This document shows positions 44,344-56,337 of a stretch of 64,000 nt of DNA, piece by piece; position 1 is the first letter of the stretch, and every line of letters starts with the position of its first letter. Under the pieces are notes generated by a model. The model was given only the letters and a program-made list of their open reading frames with translations, was not told the origin of the DNA and made no database searches. The DNA lies in contig JADKBC010000001.1 in the NCBI GenBank assembly GCA_016715205.1, forward strand, positions 62,001-126,000, read 5' to 3'. The DNA is from Holophaga sp. (GTDB lineage: Bacteria > Acidobacteriota > Holophagae > Holophagales > Holophagaceae). The position numbers and the translations under genes are program-made.

Positions 44344-47277
44344 ATGAGTCGTAGCATTGCTCGATTAGGCTTTACCGCCCTGGCCCTTGCGGCCGGATCG
44401 ACTGTGGCCTTTGCCCAGAGCAGCACCACGGGTTCCATTTACGGCATGGTCACGGACGAAAAGGGCAATCCCATGGTGGGTGCCACGGTCCGAATCATGT
44501 CGGCCCAGGTGACCCGCGCCGAAGCCACTGGCTCCAACGGTGCCTTCCGCTTCGGCCTTCTTAATCCTGGCAACTGGAAAGTCACTGTTACCAAGGCTGG
44601 CTTCCAGACCGTGAACCGTGATGTCAGCATCAATACCAACACCAACCAGCAGGCCAACATCAAGCTTTCGCCGGTGGCCTCCACCACCGTCGAGGTCATC
44701 GCCACCTCGGTTGCGGCCGTCGATCTCACTTCCGCCCAGACCGGCTTCAACGTGGACATCAAGAGCCTCGAAACCCTGCCCATGGGCCGCGATGTCAATA
44801 CCATCGCCAATTTCTCCCCTGGCGTCGTCGATTCCGGTCGTTTGGGTGGTATTTCCATTTCTGGTGCCTCTGGCCTTGAAAACCAGTTCATCGTGGATGG
44901 TTTGACCTCCACGGATATGCGCTCAGGCTTCCAGGGCGCCGCCATGCCCTCCGATTTTGTGGATCAGGTCGAAGTGCAGACGGGCGCCTTCAAGCCTGAA
45001 TTCAGCGCCTTAGGCGGCGTTTTCAACGTGATCACCAAATCCGGCAGTAACACGTTTGCCGGTTCTGCCTGGGCCACCACGGATGCTCGCGGTTCAGAAG
45101 CTATCGCAAAGAGGAATGCTTACTTCTACGATCCCGCTCCCAAGAGCCGGTACGACGTGGGTGTGGGTATCGGTGGCGCCATCCTTAAGGACAAACTGTT
45201 CTATTACCTGGGCGTTGCAAGCACCACTACTTCAGCCGAGGGTGTAGTCAACAATCAGGGCTATCAAAACTCGAAGCAGGACACGGATAACCTGCAGATC
45301 TACGCCAAGCTAAACTATTACCCTGTCCAGGACCATCAGTTTACCTTTACCGTGAAAAACGATGTCCTGAATGACAAATTCCCGATTCGATATCAGCCCA
45401 ATGGCGATGGCAATACCCTGGGCCGGAAATTGAAAAACGATGTGAAGAATTATGGTCTCAACTACGACTGGACCATCAGCAGCAGCCTGTTCCTTTCCGT
45501 AAAATATGGCCAGACCAAGTATTCCGATTCCTACACTCCCACCAATGATGAGACACAGGTCCGGGATGGGGTTTGGATGACCAAATTGATTCCAGGATTC
45601 AACCCGGTCACCATGCTTTCCCCCACTTTTTTCCGGGGTGGACACTCCACCTACGATAAGTCCAGCGAATCCACTTCCCAGCAAATCAAAGCTGACCTCA
45701 GCTGGTTTGTGGGCAACCATAATTTGAAATTTGGCATTTCGCACACAAATTCCGATTTCGCGCTGGTTCAGGACCAGATGGGCCCCAGGGTTAATCCGTA
45801 CTATACGGTCGGTGGTGTGCCCACCCTTGGCCCCACGGCCCTTGGCTATCGTGTTCAGATTCGATATAACGCCGCCGTGCCCGGTTACTTCGGCGGAATT
45901 GATCTCACCTACTTTGGCAACAACGCCAAGGTCAAGGCGATCTACGACGCCTACTATGCCCAGGACACCTGGGAAATCATGTCTGGCCTCCGTATTTTCT
46001 ATGGCTTCCGCTTTGAAGGTCAGACCCTGAAAAACAATAAGGGAGAGACGGCACTCCAGTTCACGGATTTCATGGACAATCTGTCACCGCGCCTTGGCTT
46101 TACCTGGGATGTGGATAACGACGGCAAGACCAAGGTTTCCGGTAGTTTCTCCCGCTATTATGAAGCGATCCCCCTGCAGCCCGTAATGCGTTCTGGCGGT
46201 GCTGAACAGTACGTTCGCAACCGGTATTCCGCCGCCCAGACCACCTATGACCCCATTACAGGTGCCTATTCCATCCTGCCAGGCCAGATGTCCGCTCCTT
46301 CCATTACAGATTTCGCCGGTAATTTTGCCGCCCCTCCCCTTGAGGACAGCGCCAAATTGCCCCGCCGCACGGAAGTCACCTTTGGGGTAGATCACACTTT
46401 GGCCAATGGCATGCTTGTTGGCATGCACGGCAAGTACCGCAAGCTCGACCGCATTCTGGAAGATTCCGTCATCACCGATGCTGCCGGCAATCCGCTTGGC
46501 GACACCGCAGGCAGTGGTTACGCCATCCTCTGGAACCCCCATCCTGGCTATGTCAGTTGGACGGGCGGCCCAGCAGCCACAACTCCCGGGGCCCATTACA
46601 CCGCCTACCAGGAACTGTATCCCGAAGCCTTCAACATCTATCAGTCCGTGGATTTCACTTTGGAGCGCAAGACCTCCAAGTATTCCATCAACTTTAGCTA
46701 CACCTGGAGCCGCCTCTACGGCAACTACGAAGGATTGGGTCAGTCTTCCAATGGCCAGGCTGACGCCAACATCACGTCATCCTTCGATTACTGGCCCTAT
46801 GTGGGCTACGGACTGCTCCCCCTGGATCGCACCCATGTGGCCAAGCTCTTTGGCAGCTATAACATTGATTTCAAGGGCGACACCCTCACCGTTGGCTTCA
46901 ATGCCTCAGCCCAGAGCGGCACGCCCAACAACCTGTTTGATGACGGCGCCACCACAGAAGGAAACGCCCCTGGCTCCGGTTCTTCCCTGGACATCGGTGG
47001 CTACGGCGACGCTGTCCCGGCGTACTTCCAATACGGGAATTACGGCCGCACGGATTCCATCTTCAATGTGGATCTGAAGCTCGAATACATGCACAAGTTC
47101 GGGGGAGTCACCATTCGTCCCTCCTTCGACATGTTCAACGTATTCAATACCCGCCACGCCCTCACCCGGCAGGATCTGGCCACCGATCAGAACGGTCTCC
47201 CAGATGCCCGGTACGGTGCGGAGCGTTCCTGGCAGCCCGGCCGTCGCTTCCGTATCGGCCTCAAAATCCAGTTCTAA
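44344..47277 (+). CDS. Oar-type TonB-dependent receptor with carboxypeptidase-regulatory-like domain
   Basis: An outer-membrane protein of 977 residues. Signal peptide about 1-25 (ARLGFTALALAAGSTVAFAQ). A CarboxypepD_reg-like domain spans about 29-115 (GSIYGMVTDEKGNPMVGATVRI, GAFRFGLLNPGNWKVTVTKAGFQ). The plug follows (GRDVNTIANFSPGVVDSGRLGG, NQFIVDGLTSTDMRSG, VEVQTGAFKPEFSALGGVFNVITKSGSN). The barrel ends FRIGLKIQF. It is similar in plan to the 35.7-38.4 kb receptor but clearly diverged, so it is a paralogue and not a recent copy. It has a strong start (AAAGGAG seven bases before ATG) and its own terminator, which suggests high expression. Confidence 0.92.
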   Translation: MSRSIARLGFTALALAAGSTVAFAQSSTTGSIYGMVTDEKGNPMVGATVRIMSAQVTRAEATGSNGAFRFGLLNPGNWKVTVTKAGFQTVNRDVSINTNTNQQANIKLSPVASTTVEVIATSVAAVDLTSAQTGFNVDIKSLETLPMGRDVNTIANFSPGVVDSGRLGGISISGASGLENQFIVDGLTSTDMRSGFQGAAMPSDFVDQVEVQTGAFKPEFSALGGVFNVITKSGSNTFAGSAWATTDARGSEAIAKRNAYFYDPAPKSRYDVGVGIGGAILKDKLFYYLGVASTTTSAEGVVNNQGYQNSKQDTDNLQIYAKLNYYPVQDHQFTFTVKNDVLNDKFPIRYQPNGDGNTLGRKLKNDVKNYGLNYDWTISSSLFLSVKYGQTKYSDSYTPTNDETQVRDGVWMTKLIPGFNPVTMLSPTFFRGGHSTYDKSSESTSQQIKADLSWFVGNHNLKFGISHTNSDFALVQDQMGPRVNPYYTVGGVPTLGPTALGYRVQIRYNAAVPGYFGGIDLTYFGNNAKVKAIYDAYYAQDTWEIMSGLRIFYGFRFEGQTLKNNKGETALQFTDFMDNLSPRLGFTWDVDNDGKTKVSGSFSRYYEAIPLQPVMRSGGAEQYVRNRYSAAQTTYDPITGAYSILPGQMSAPSITDFAGNFAAPPLEDSAKLPRRTEVTFGVDHTLANGMLVGMHGKYRKLDRILEDSVITDAAGNPLGDTAGSGYAILWNPHPGYVSWTGGPAATTPGAHYTAYQELYPEAFNIYQSVDFTLERKTSKYSINFSYTWSRLYGNYEGLGQSSNGQADANITSSFDYWPYVGYGLLPLDRTHVAKLFGSYNIDFKGDTLTVGFNASAQSGTPNNLFDDGATTEGNAPGSGSSLDIGGYGDAVPAYFQYGNYGRTDSIFNVDLKLEYMHKFGGVTIRPSFDMFNVFNTRHALTRQDLATDQNGLPDARYGAERSWQPGRRFRIGLKIQF

Positions 47278-47288
47278 GCTAGAACTGG

Positions 47289-47330
47289 CCAAAAAGGAAG
47301 GGGACCCTCACGGGTCCCTTTCCTTTTTGG
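47289..47330. terminator. Bidirectional terminator between the receptor and LytTR regulator
   Basis: A 19-bp stem with one G-T wobble (CCAAAAAGGAAGGGGACCC arm) and loop TCAC is flanked by A/T-rich ends on both strands. It lies 11 bases after the receptor stop and 15 bases before the convergent response-regulator stop. Confidence 0.9.
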
Positions 47331-47345
47331 TAAAAACAGGTGCCT

Positions 47346-48098
47346 TCACAACCCCAACATCTCCTTCAACCTAGGCGTCACACTCCTGCTCACTTCCAAA
47401 TCCATGCCTTCGCCCACGCGCACGGCGGCGCGGCCGCCTTCGAGGGGGCGGAGGCCCAGGACGGCTTCGGGGCGCAGGAGGAGATGGCGCTGGATGCGCA
47501 TGAGGCCAGCGGTGGGGAAGGCGTCTTCCACTTCACTGAGGCTGGTCCAGTCGGTGCGCTGGCGGGTGAGCTTGCCACCCACGGGGGCCCAGGCGTAGAC
47601 CACTTCTTCTTCCACTTCGAAATGGGTGGTACGTTTCAATTCCAGGAATACATGGCCCTCTCCGGCCTTCACGGGGAACCGGGGCGCGGCCCCCAGCGCC
47701 GTTTTCAGTTCACCGGCATTGCGCTTGGGAACGCTGCCTTGGCGAAGCCGAGCCAGGGCCTTTTCCAGGCGCTCGGCGGAAACGGGTTTCAGCAGGTAGT
47801 CCGTGGCGGAGGCTTCGAAGGCCCGCACGGCGTGTTCGGAAAAGGCGGTAACAAAGACCACCGGCGGGCAGGTTTGGCCATCGGCCAATTCGGCCATCAC
47901 TTCCAGGCCCGTGATGCCAGGCATTTGAATGTCCAGGAAAAGCGCGTCCACTTCGGGTGATTTTTTCAGCCATTCCAGCACGGCAGGTCCATCGGGAAGT
48001 TCGGCTAGAACCTCGCACCCGCCTTCGCGCAGCAAGCGGCCCAGCCGGGCACGGGCCAGGGGTTCATCATCGGCCAGAGCAACTTTCAAGTGAGTCAT
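47346..48098 (-). CDS. LytTR-family response regulator
   Basis: A cytoplasmic regulator of 250 residues. The receiver domain (about 4-120) has the acidic pair DDE (10-12), phospho-acceptor Asp in LFLDIQMPG (about 56), Thr in VTAFSEHA and Lys in LLKPVS. A LytTR DNA-binding domain follows (about 145-248; VFLELKRTTHFEVEEEVVYAWAPVG, DWTSLSEVEDAFPTAGLMRIQRHLLLRPEAV). Its ATG overlaps the stop of... its kinase partner's gene lies directly upstream and the two overlap by four bases (ATGA), so they form a coupled two-component operon. Targets unknown; the adjacent convergent receptor is one candidate. Confidence 0.92.
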   Translation of the reverse strand: MTHLKVALADDEPLARARLGRLLREGGCEVLAELPDGPAVLEWLKKSPEVDALFLDIQMPGITGLEVMAELADGQTCPPVVFVTAFSEHAVRAFEASATDYLLKPVSAERLEKALARLRQGSVPKRNAGELKTALGAAPRFPVKAGEGHVFLELKRTTHFEVEEEVVYAWAPVGGKLTRQRTDWTSLSEVEDAFPTAGLMRIQRHLLLRPEAVLGLRPLEGGRAAVRVGEGMDLEVSRSVTPRLKEMLGL

Positions 48099-49168
48099 GG
48101 TTTTCTCCCGATGGAACTCATCGCAATATGAATTTCGGCCAGGGTCCGTTCCCCTTCACCCCAAAGGCGGAAGGTGGCGTGTTCACCGTAGGCCAGAAAC
48201 AGGCGTGCTTCCAGATTGCCAACACCTACACCATTGCCCAAAAGCAAGGGTAACGGCTTGCCGCTGTTGGTTACGCGCAGCACCACATCATCGCTTTCGC
48301 GGGCCAGGGTGATCGAAAGATCGCCACCATTCAGGCTCGGAGCAATGCCATGCTTGATGGCATTTTCCACCATGGGCTGCACGAGAAAGGGCGGCGTCTC
48401 CAGGTCTTCCAGGGTTTCATCCCAATGCCATTGCACCTCCAACCGCTGCCCCAGGCGCATGGATTCCACGGAAAGGTACCGCTGCACAAGCACCCGCTCA
48501 TCCCGCAGGGGCGCCGCGGGGCGACTGCCATGGTCGAGCAGGGCCCGGTATAGGGACGCCAGATCCAGGATGCCCTTTTCGGCCAGCACGGGATCGATGT
48601 GAACTAACTCTGCCAAGCCATTGAGCGCGTTGAAGAGTGCGTGGGGACTAAGTTGCCCGCGCAGCAACACCCAGTGAGCCTCGCGCAGCTTTTTCTCAGT
48701 CTCCTCCTTGATGATCCGGGTGCGTTCCCAGAGGGTGATGAAGTAGCCCGCCAGCATGGTGGCTGGCACCCAGATGGCAAGTACCGAACCCATGGCGGCC
48801 ATGGCCAGGGTGGGGCTTGCCTTCTCCTTCTCGAACATCGCGAGAAAGATCTGGGCTCCACCCACTGCCAACAGAAACCCCGTGGCAAACACACCCGATT
48901 GCACCGCCCCGCGCAGGAAGGGCGCGTGGCTGGCCCGGCCGCGTGTCCACAACCACGGTGCCGGTGATAGCCAGATCACCAGGGCTGGTAGCCCGAAGGA
49001 ACCCACCAAGGCGCTCCACACTCCAAAGGGCCCTGGACCCTGGGGCTGCAGGGACAACATGCCAAGGCTCACCAACGCCAACAGGGTGCCAAACCCCAAC
49101 ATGGGCAACAGAATCCAAGGATTGCGAATCCTGGCCCGTTCATAGGCAATCACATCATGAAGGCGCAT
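48095..49168 (-). CDS. LytS-type membrane sensor histidine kinase
   Basis: A 357-residue inner-membrane kinase of the His_kinase (PF06580) class. Four helices lie in the first 150 residues (WILLPMLGFGTLLALVSLGML, WSALVGSFGLPALVIWL, AVQSGVFATGFLLAVGGAQIFLAMF, LAMAAMGSVLAIWVPATMLAGYFITLW). The phospho-acceptor His is in GQLSPHALFNALNGL (about residue 186), matching the PHFLFN motif. The ATPase N-box is LVQPMVENAIKHGI, with VTNSGKPLPLLLGNGVGVGNLEARL downstream. No extracytoplasmic sensor domain is visible, so sensing is probably within the membrane. Start 49168 is preferred because the frame above it runs into the glutathione peroxidase promoter; an ATG at 49204 is possible. Confidence 0.88.
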   Translation of the reverse strand: MRLHDVIAYERARIRNPWILLPMLGFGTLLALVSLGMLSLQPQGPGPFGVWSALVGSFGLPALVIWLSPAPWLWTRGRASHAPFLRGAVQSGVFATGFLLAVGGAQIFLAMFEKEKASPTLAMAAMGSVLAIWVPATMLAGYFITLWERTRIIKEETEKKLREAHWVLLRGQLSPHALFNALNGLAELVHIDPVLAEKGILDLASLYRALLDHGSRPAAPLRDERVLVQRYLSVESMRLGQRLEVQWHWDETLEDLETPPFLVQPMVENAIKHGIAPSLNGGDLSITLARESDDVVLRVTNSGKPLPLLLGNGVGVGNLEARLFLAYGEHATFRLWGEGERTLAEIHIAMSSIGRKP

Positions 49169-49331
49169 GCCCCGATTATGGCCCCTCGCAAGACCAACCG
49201 TCATGCCCCCGCCCATCCGTTCATCCAAGAGGGCGAACTGCCTGGAGGTTCCGTTGAAGCGATGGATTGTTGCTCCCCTTGTATGTCTTGGTATTTCCCT
49301 TGGCGCCATGCCTCCCGAAAGGAAACTCCCC

Positions 49332-49805
49332 ATGTCCCTGCATGAACTCTCTGCCACCACCCTGACGGGCAAGGCCCAGCCATTAAGCACCTACAAGGGC
49401 CGGGTGCTCCTGGTGGTGAACGTTGCGAGCGAATGCGGGTTTACGCCCCAGTACGAAGGCCTCCAGAAGCTTCAGGAGAAACTGCAAGGACGAGGGTTCT
49501 CGGTACTCGGTTTCCCCAGCAACCAATTCGGCGGGCAGGAACCAGGGAGCGCCCAGGAGATCCAAACCTTCTGCGCCACTCGGTTTCACGTGACGTTCCC
49601 CTTGTTTGAAAAGTGTGAGGTGAAAGGCTCCAGGAAATCGCCGATCTACGCGTTTCTTTCTGCCACCCAGGGCGAACCCAAATGGAATTTTCACAAATAC
49701 TTGGTTGGGAAGGACGGCCAGGTGATCCGGGCCTTCCCCAGCCAAGTGGCCCCCGAATCGGCGGAATTGAACAAGGCCATTGAAGAAGCCCTCGCCAAGC
49801 CTTGA
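49332..49805 (+). CDS. Glutathione/thioredoxin peroxidase (Cys-type GPx)
   Basis: A peroxidase of 157 residues that reduces hydroperoxides with thiol donors. The catalytic tetrad is visible: Cys35 in NVASECGFTPQY, Gln69 in SNQFGGQEPG, and Trp and Asn in PKWNFHKYLV. Cys replaces selenocysteine, and a possible resolving Cys is in FEKCEVKG. The ATG at 49332 gives the usual N-terminus SLHELSATTLTGK. An alternative TTG at 49254, with GGAGG five bases upstream, would add KRWIVAPLVCLGISLGA, a good signal peptide, and would place the enzyme in the periplasm. I cannot choose firmly. Divergent from the LytS-type gene. Confidence 0.9.
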   Translation: MSLHELSATTLTGKAQPLSTYKGRVLLVVNVASECGFTPQYEGLQKLQEKLQGRGFSVLGFPSNQFGGQEPGSAQEIQTFCATRFHVTFPLFEKCEVKGSRKSPIYAFLSATQGEPKWNFHKYLVGKDGQVIRAFPSQVAPESAELNKAIEEALAKP

Positions 49806-49848
49806 GAAGAACCCTGCATCGGCCGATGATTCAACTGTCGGCCTGCCT

Positions 49849-50262
49849 GTGGGGGTTGCTCTGGATATTCTGATCATCGATGACAGCACATTCATCCGCG
49901 CGTTTACCCGAATTCATCTCCAGGATGCTGGCTATGCCGTGGAAGAGGTGGAACCTGTGTCCCTGTTCAAGGTTCTGGGTGCCATTCACACCTATCGTCC
50001 CAGGCTGATCATCACCGATTACGAAATGCCCTTCTGCAACGGCGAAACCTTGGTGCGCGCCATCCGCGAAGACACCGAGATCAAGCACATCCCCATCCTG
50101 GTGCTCAGCGCCCATCGGGAGGCGGAACTGGTAGGCCGCCTTACCCAATGGAACCTTGCGGGCTATGCGGTCAAACCCATTCGGCCCGAGGATCTCATCG
50201 CCACGGTGCGGCGGTGCTTACCGCTCCCGGCGCCCGTGGTGGATCCTGAACCCGAACCCTGA
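49849..50262 (+). CDS. Single-domain response regulator (receiver only)
   Basis: A CheY-like protein of about 137 residues: acidic pair in ILIIDDS, phospho-acceptor Asp in [10 protein letters not shown], Ser in LVLSAHR and Lys in [10 protein letters not shown], followed by a short Pro/Glu tail ([11 protein letters not shown]) and no output domain. The start is uncertain: GTG at 49849 is used, but a TTG at 49780 overlapping the peroxidase stop would add 23 residues. It may serve the lone histidine kinase of this window or a motility or phosphorelay system; nothing in the local context decides. It is followed by the acyltransferase gene after 13 bases. Confidence 0.85.
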   Translation: MGVALDILIIDDSTFIRAFTRIHLQDAGYAVEEVEPVSLFKVLGAIHTYRPRLIITDYEMPFCNGETLVRAIREDTEIKHIPILVLSAHREAELVGRLTQWNLAGYAVKPIRPEDLIATVRRCLPLPAPVVDPEPEP

Positions 50263-50275
50263 CGCGCCTCCCCGC

Positions 50276-50909
50276 ATGGACGAAACCATCCCCTATCGCG
50301 AGCAGCACATGCTGCGGCTTTCCTGGATGCCCTGGCTTTACGCTTCGCTCAAGGCGCGCCACCGTGCCTGGGCGGAGCCCTGGCAAGCGGAGGTGCAGGC
50401 GCAATTGGCCGCACTGGAAACCATCACCATCGGCGCGGATTGCTTCATCGCGCCCGAGGCCAAGCTCTTCGGCGAACCGGGCCGAGGCATTGTGATCGGG
50501 GATCGCTGCACCATTGCGGCGGATACCTTCCTTCACGGCCCCATCACTCTTGGCCCTGACGTTTCCATCAATGCCCGCGCCAACCTGGATGGCGGAACGC
50601 TGGGCATCCGCATCGGCGCAGGCACTCGCGTCGCCACTGGCGCGGCCATGTACGCGTTTGATCATGGGATGGCCCCCGATCATCCCATTCGCACGCAACC
50701 GGTGCGCTCCTGCGGCATCGAGATTGGGGCCGATGTGTGGATCGGCGCCCTGGCAGGCATCACGGATGGCGTGAAGATCGGCGACCATGCGGTGGTGGCC
50801 ATGGGTGCGGTGGTCACCCGGGATGTGCCCGCCTGGGCCATCGTGGCGGGTTCTCCCGCGCGCGTCATCGGTGACCGCCGCGATAAACCGCTGCATGGTG
50901 GGAATGGAC

Positions 50910-50929
<20 letters not shown>
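50276..50929 (+). CDS. Hexapeptide-repeat (left-handed beta-helix) acyltransferase
   Basis: A 217-residue transferase. From about residue 49 to the end it is made of [LIV]-G-x-x-x-x hexapeptides ([54 protein letters not shown]), with the catalytic-type His in YAFDHGM and the acetyl-CoA region [45 protein letters not shown]. This matches sugar or galactoside O-acetyltransferases and CysE-like enzymes. The N-terminal 45 residues are helical. The acceptor is unknown. Its 3' end overlaps the convergent Ser/Thr kinase gene by 20 bases. Confidence 0.9.
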
Positions 50930-53482
<2,553 letters not shown>

Positions 53483-53483
<1 letters not shown>

Positions 53484-54172
53484 CAGAGGGCTTCGTGGCA
53501 GACAAAGACCGGATCGTATCGGCCGGATGCTTCATAGGGCTGCGGCAAGATTGTCACTTGAAGCACGCCGAGGCGAAGGAGCTCGTTGCGGAGCTGCTCG
53601 AGCCTGGCTTGCTGGAGAGCAGGCGGCAGGTCCGCCCCCTCGGGGCAGCCAACGCTCCAATGCCCCCCCGGGCCCCAGGCTTTGACCCAGGCGGCCAGCT
53701 TGGCACGGGCCCCCGCTGAGAGTTCCGCGCTGCCCTTGAGAAAGAAAATGGACTCTCGGCGGCCGCTTTTCGATGGGCTGGGCAGTTGCGCGGAACCCGG
53801 TGGTTTGGGCGCCACATCCACCGTGCCCGTAGGCATGGGTGGCGTTGGGAATGTGGGGAGGCTCACGGCTTCCTCGTGCCGCACCGCCAGGTCTTCCTTA
53901 AGGGGATAGGTTTCCCCGCTTTCCGCCAGCTTTGCCAGGGCGTGATCGCTTTTCACGGCCGTCACCTGCAACCGCCCCAGGGGACGCGCTTCTCCGGCGC
54001 GCTGCAGGGTCAGACGTTCCCCCACCCGTAACGCCAAGCAGCCCGTGCCTTCCAGACGGTAGAGCCTCGCCTCTTCATAGGGCGGCATTCCAGAACGCAC
54101 CACTCCCACCACATGCAAGGGTGGTGAGGCGAGGAGCACGGGGCCCAGGAGGAACGCCAAGAGGAGTTTCAT
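53483..54172 (-). CDS. Exported protein with degenerate OmpA-like C-terminal domain
   Basis: A 229-residue exported protein. Signal peptide about 1-17 (KLLLAFLLGPVLLASP). The N-terminal part (about 20-95) is a small beta domain (RVGERLTLQRAGEARPLGRLQVTAVKSDHALAKL) of the type found in bacterial SH3-like or FlgT-like repeats. A Pro-rich linker (about 105-140) leads to ESIFFLKGSAELSAGARAKLAAWVKAWG, which resembles the OmpA peptidoglycan-binding start (IxFxxxSAxLxxxAxxxL), but the later NxR signature is not clear. A peptidoglycan link is therefore only suggested. It lies 28 bases after folC and overlaps the downstream Ser/Thr kinase gene by four bases. Confidence 0.7.
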
Positions 54173-54199
54173 CACGTTCCTTCATCGGTTCCAAAGGGT

Positions 54200-55477
54200 T
54201 CAGGTCTGAGGAACAACACCCATTTCCCTTAAAAGATCCCCCAGCAGGAAAAGCGAACCGGTCACGAGGCGAATGCCTTCCCCACGCTCTTCCAGACATT
54301 CCACGGCTTCGGGAATGCTGAGCACGGGCAGATCCTCCCCCCAGGCGTTGCGCATGGCCTCCGCCGTGGCATAACGTTCATTCTCGCCCTTGATTAGGGT
54401 GACGGACCGAGGATCCATGGCCTCCAGGGTGGCGGTCATCTGCGCCAGGTCCTTATCGGCCATGGCGCCAAAAAACAGATGGGGGCGGACTTCACAGGTC
54501 AAGGCATGGCGCGTCAAAACGTGGGCACCATCGGGATTGTGGGCACCATCCAGCCAGACATTTTCGCAGCCAGGAATGGGCCACAGACGGCCCGGCCAGC
54601 GGGTGCGGGCAATGCCCTCCCAGGCTTGTTCCTCCGGTACCGGAAAACCAATGTGGCGAAGCTGGCGCAGTACTTCCAGGGCCGTGGCTAGGTTTTCCAA
54701 TTGATGGGCTCCGGGGAGCCCCACGCGCCGCCCCTGGGTAAGGCTGTGGTCCCACCAGATCTCTTCCGCCTGAAGGGCAGGTGCGGGATGAAGTTCGGGT
54801 CGACATTCAAGCAGGGACCAGACCCAGGTGGGATCCAGCGTGGGTCCCAATACCAGCGGTCGGCCCTGACGCGCCGTGCAAAGCTTCTCGCGCCCGATGG
54901 CTTCACGGGTTGGCCCCAGGTATTTCGTGTGATCCAAACCCACATTGGTGAGCACCGTGAGCAGTGGATCCAGGGCATTGGTGGCATCCCACCGACCGCC
55001 CATGCCTACCTCGATGATGGCGACTTCCACCCCGGTCATGCGGAAGGCCAGCAGGGCCGCGGTGATCATCAGTTCAAAGTAGGTGGCCTTGATACCCGCC
55101 CGCACTTCGCAATCGAAGGCTTCACAGAGCAGGAGATCCAAGGTGGAAGCCCCGATGTAGTGACCGTCGATCCAGATGCGCTCCGTGGGCGCCACTAGGT
55201 GGGGCGACGTGGTCCAGCCCACGGTGAGGCCCGCAGCCTTCAGGGCCTGGGCCAGAAAGGCACCGGTGGAACCCTTGCCGTTGGTGCCCGCGATGAGGAT
55301 GCAGGGAAACCCACGCTCCGGATGACCCAGCCCGTCCAACATGGCCTGGGGGTTGGCGAGGCCCATCTTGATGCCCCAGTGACCCCGGGACTCCAAACGC
55401 TGGAGGTATGGAAATTCCGACAGCGGCACGCCTTCCTGCATGAACGGGAAGGGACTACCGGTGCCCGGCGCAGCCAT
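54200..55477 (-). CDS. folC: Bifunctional folylpolyglutamate synthase / dihydrofolate synthase
   Basis: A cytoplasmic Mur-ligase-like enzyme of 425 residues that adds glutamate to dihydropteroate and folates. The P-loop AGTNGKGSTGAFLAQAL lies at about residues 63-79. TSPHLVAPTERIWIDG, the carbamylated-Lys region IIEVGMGGRWDATNAL, TNVGLDHTKYLG and the C-terminal WLDGAHNPDGAHVL are all family signatures. The N-terminus (YLQRLESRGHWGIKMGLANPQAMLDGLGHP) matches FolC from about residue 24; the first 20 residues are unusual, so an internal start near 55420 cannot be excluded. It lies two bases downstream of parB on the same strand. Confidence 0.94.
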   Translation of the reverse strand: MAAPGTGSPFPFMQEGVPLSEFPYLQRLESRGHWGIKMGLANPQAMLDGLGHPERGFPCILIAGTNGKGSTGAFLAQALKAAGLTVGWTTSPHLVAPTERIWIDGHYIGASTLDLLLCEAFDCEVRAGIKATYFELMITAALLAFRMTGVEVAIIEVGMGGRWDATNALDPLLTVLTNVGLDHTKYLGPTREAIGREKLCTARQGRPLVLGPTLDPTWVWSLLECRPELHPAPALQAEEIWWDHSLTQGRRVGLPGAHQLENLATALEVLRQLRHIGFPVPEEQAWEGIARTRWPGRLWPIPGCENVWLDGAHNPDGAHVLTRHALTCEVRPHLFFGAMADKDLAQMTATLEAMDPRSVTLIKGENERYATAEAMRNAWGEDLPVLSIPEAVECLEERGEGIRLVTGSLFLLGDLLREMGVVPQT

Positions 55478-55479
55478 GG

Positions 55480-56337
55480 TCAGCCCTTTCGTGGGCCGTG
55501 TTTCAGGGATTCGAACAGGCGTTCCAGTTCATCCTCGCTGCCAAAATGCAGGAGCAGTGCGCCGCCTTTGCCCTTGGATTTGATCTCCACTCGGGTACCC
55601 CAGGCCTGCGTCAATTCTTCGGCAGCCGCCTTGAGAAAGACATTGGGATTGTGCCGTTTCGCCCTGGCCTTGCGCTGGTGCGCGAGTTGGTGGACCTTGG
55701 CTTCCAGGGCCCGAACTGACAGCTGCTTCTGGATGATTTCAAGGGAGAGTTGCTCCTGGACGCGAGCTTCTTCCACGCCCAACAAAACTTTGGCGTGCCC
55801 TGTGGAAATGGAGCCCTGGGCCACCATGTCCTGGATCGGCGTGGGCAGACGAAGGAGGCGCAGCGTATTGGCCACCTGCGGACGGCTCTTACCCACGCGA
55901 TCGGCCACCTGCTCCTGGGTCAGGCGCAGATGTTCACCCAGCTGCCAGTAGGCCTTGGCCTCTTCGATGGCATTGAGCTCCTGACGCTGGATGTTTTCCA
56001 CCAGGGCAAATTCCAGCAGGCGGTCCTCGGGCACTTCCTTGAGCACCACCGGCACCATGGAAAGCCCGGCGCGCTTGGCTGCCCGCCACCGGCGTTCACC
56101 CGCGATGATCTCGAACTTTTCACCGACCTTTCGCGCCACGATGGGCTGCACCATGCCGTGCAACTTGAGGCTGGCGGCGAGGTCTTCCAGGGCCTGTTCG
56201 TCGAAATGTGTGCGGGGCTGGTAGCGGTTGGCCACCAGGCTGCCCACCGGAATCTCGCGGGAATTCGCATCTTCAGGGGCGATCTGGTTCATGAGCGACG
56301 TGAGCCCGCGCCCCAGGGCAGGACGTTTCAAGTTCAT
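55480..56337 (-). CDS. parB: Chromosome-partitioning protein ParB
   Basis: A CTP-dependent DNA clamp of 285 residues that loads at parS sites. The N-terminal ParA-activating Arg/Lys segment LKRPALGRGLTSLM is present. The catalytic ParB/Srx domain has VGSLVANRYQPRTHFDEQALEDLAASLKLHGMVQPI and the CTP-binding EIIAGERRWRAAKRAG and ENIQRQELNAIEEAKAY. The KorB-like HTH (LTQEQVADRVGKSRPQVANTLRLLRLP) is central, and the dimerisation domain is C-terminal. The start at 56337 overlaps the parA stop as ATGA; upstream codons of the frame are not conserved. No full parS site is obvious in the window. Confidence 0.95.
   Translation of the reverse strand: MNLKRPALGRGLTSLMNQIAPEDANSREIPVGSLVANRYQPRTHFDEQALEDLAASLKLHGMVQPIVARKVGEKFEIIAGERRWRAAKRAGLSMVPVVLKEVPEDRLLEFALVENIQRQELNAIEEAKAYWQLGEHLRLTQEQVADRVGKSRPQVANTLRLLRLPTPIQDMVAQGSISTGHAKVLLGVEEARVQEQLSLEIIQKQLSVRALEAKVHQLAHQRKARAKRHNPNVFLKAAAEELTQAWGTRVEIKSKGKGGALLLHFGSEDELERLFESLKHGPRKG

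Noticed and set aside
49582..49597. parS-like sequence GGTTTCACGTGACGTT in the peroxidase gene
   Set aside because: Only 11 of 16 positions fit the parS consensus and the right arm fails; probably chance within a coding sequence.
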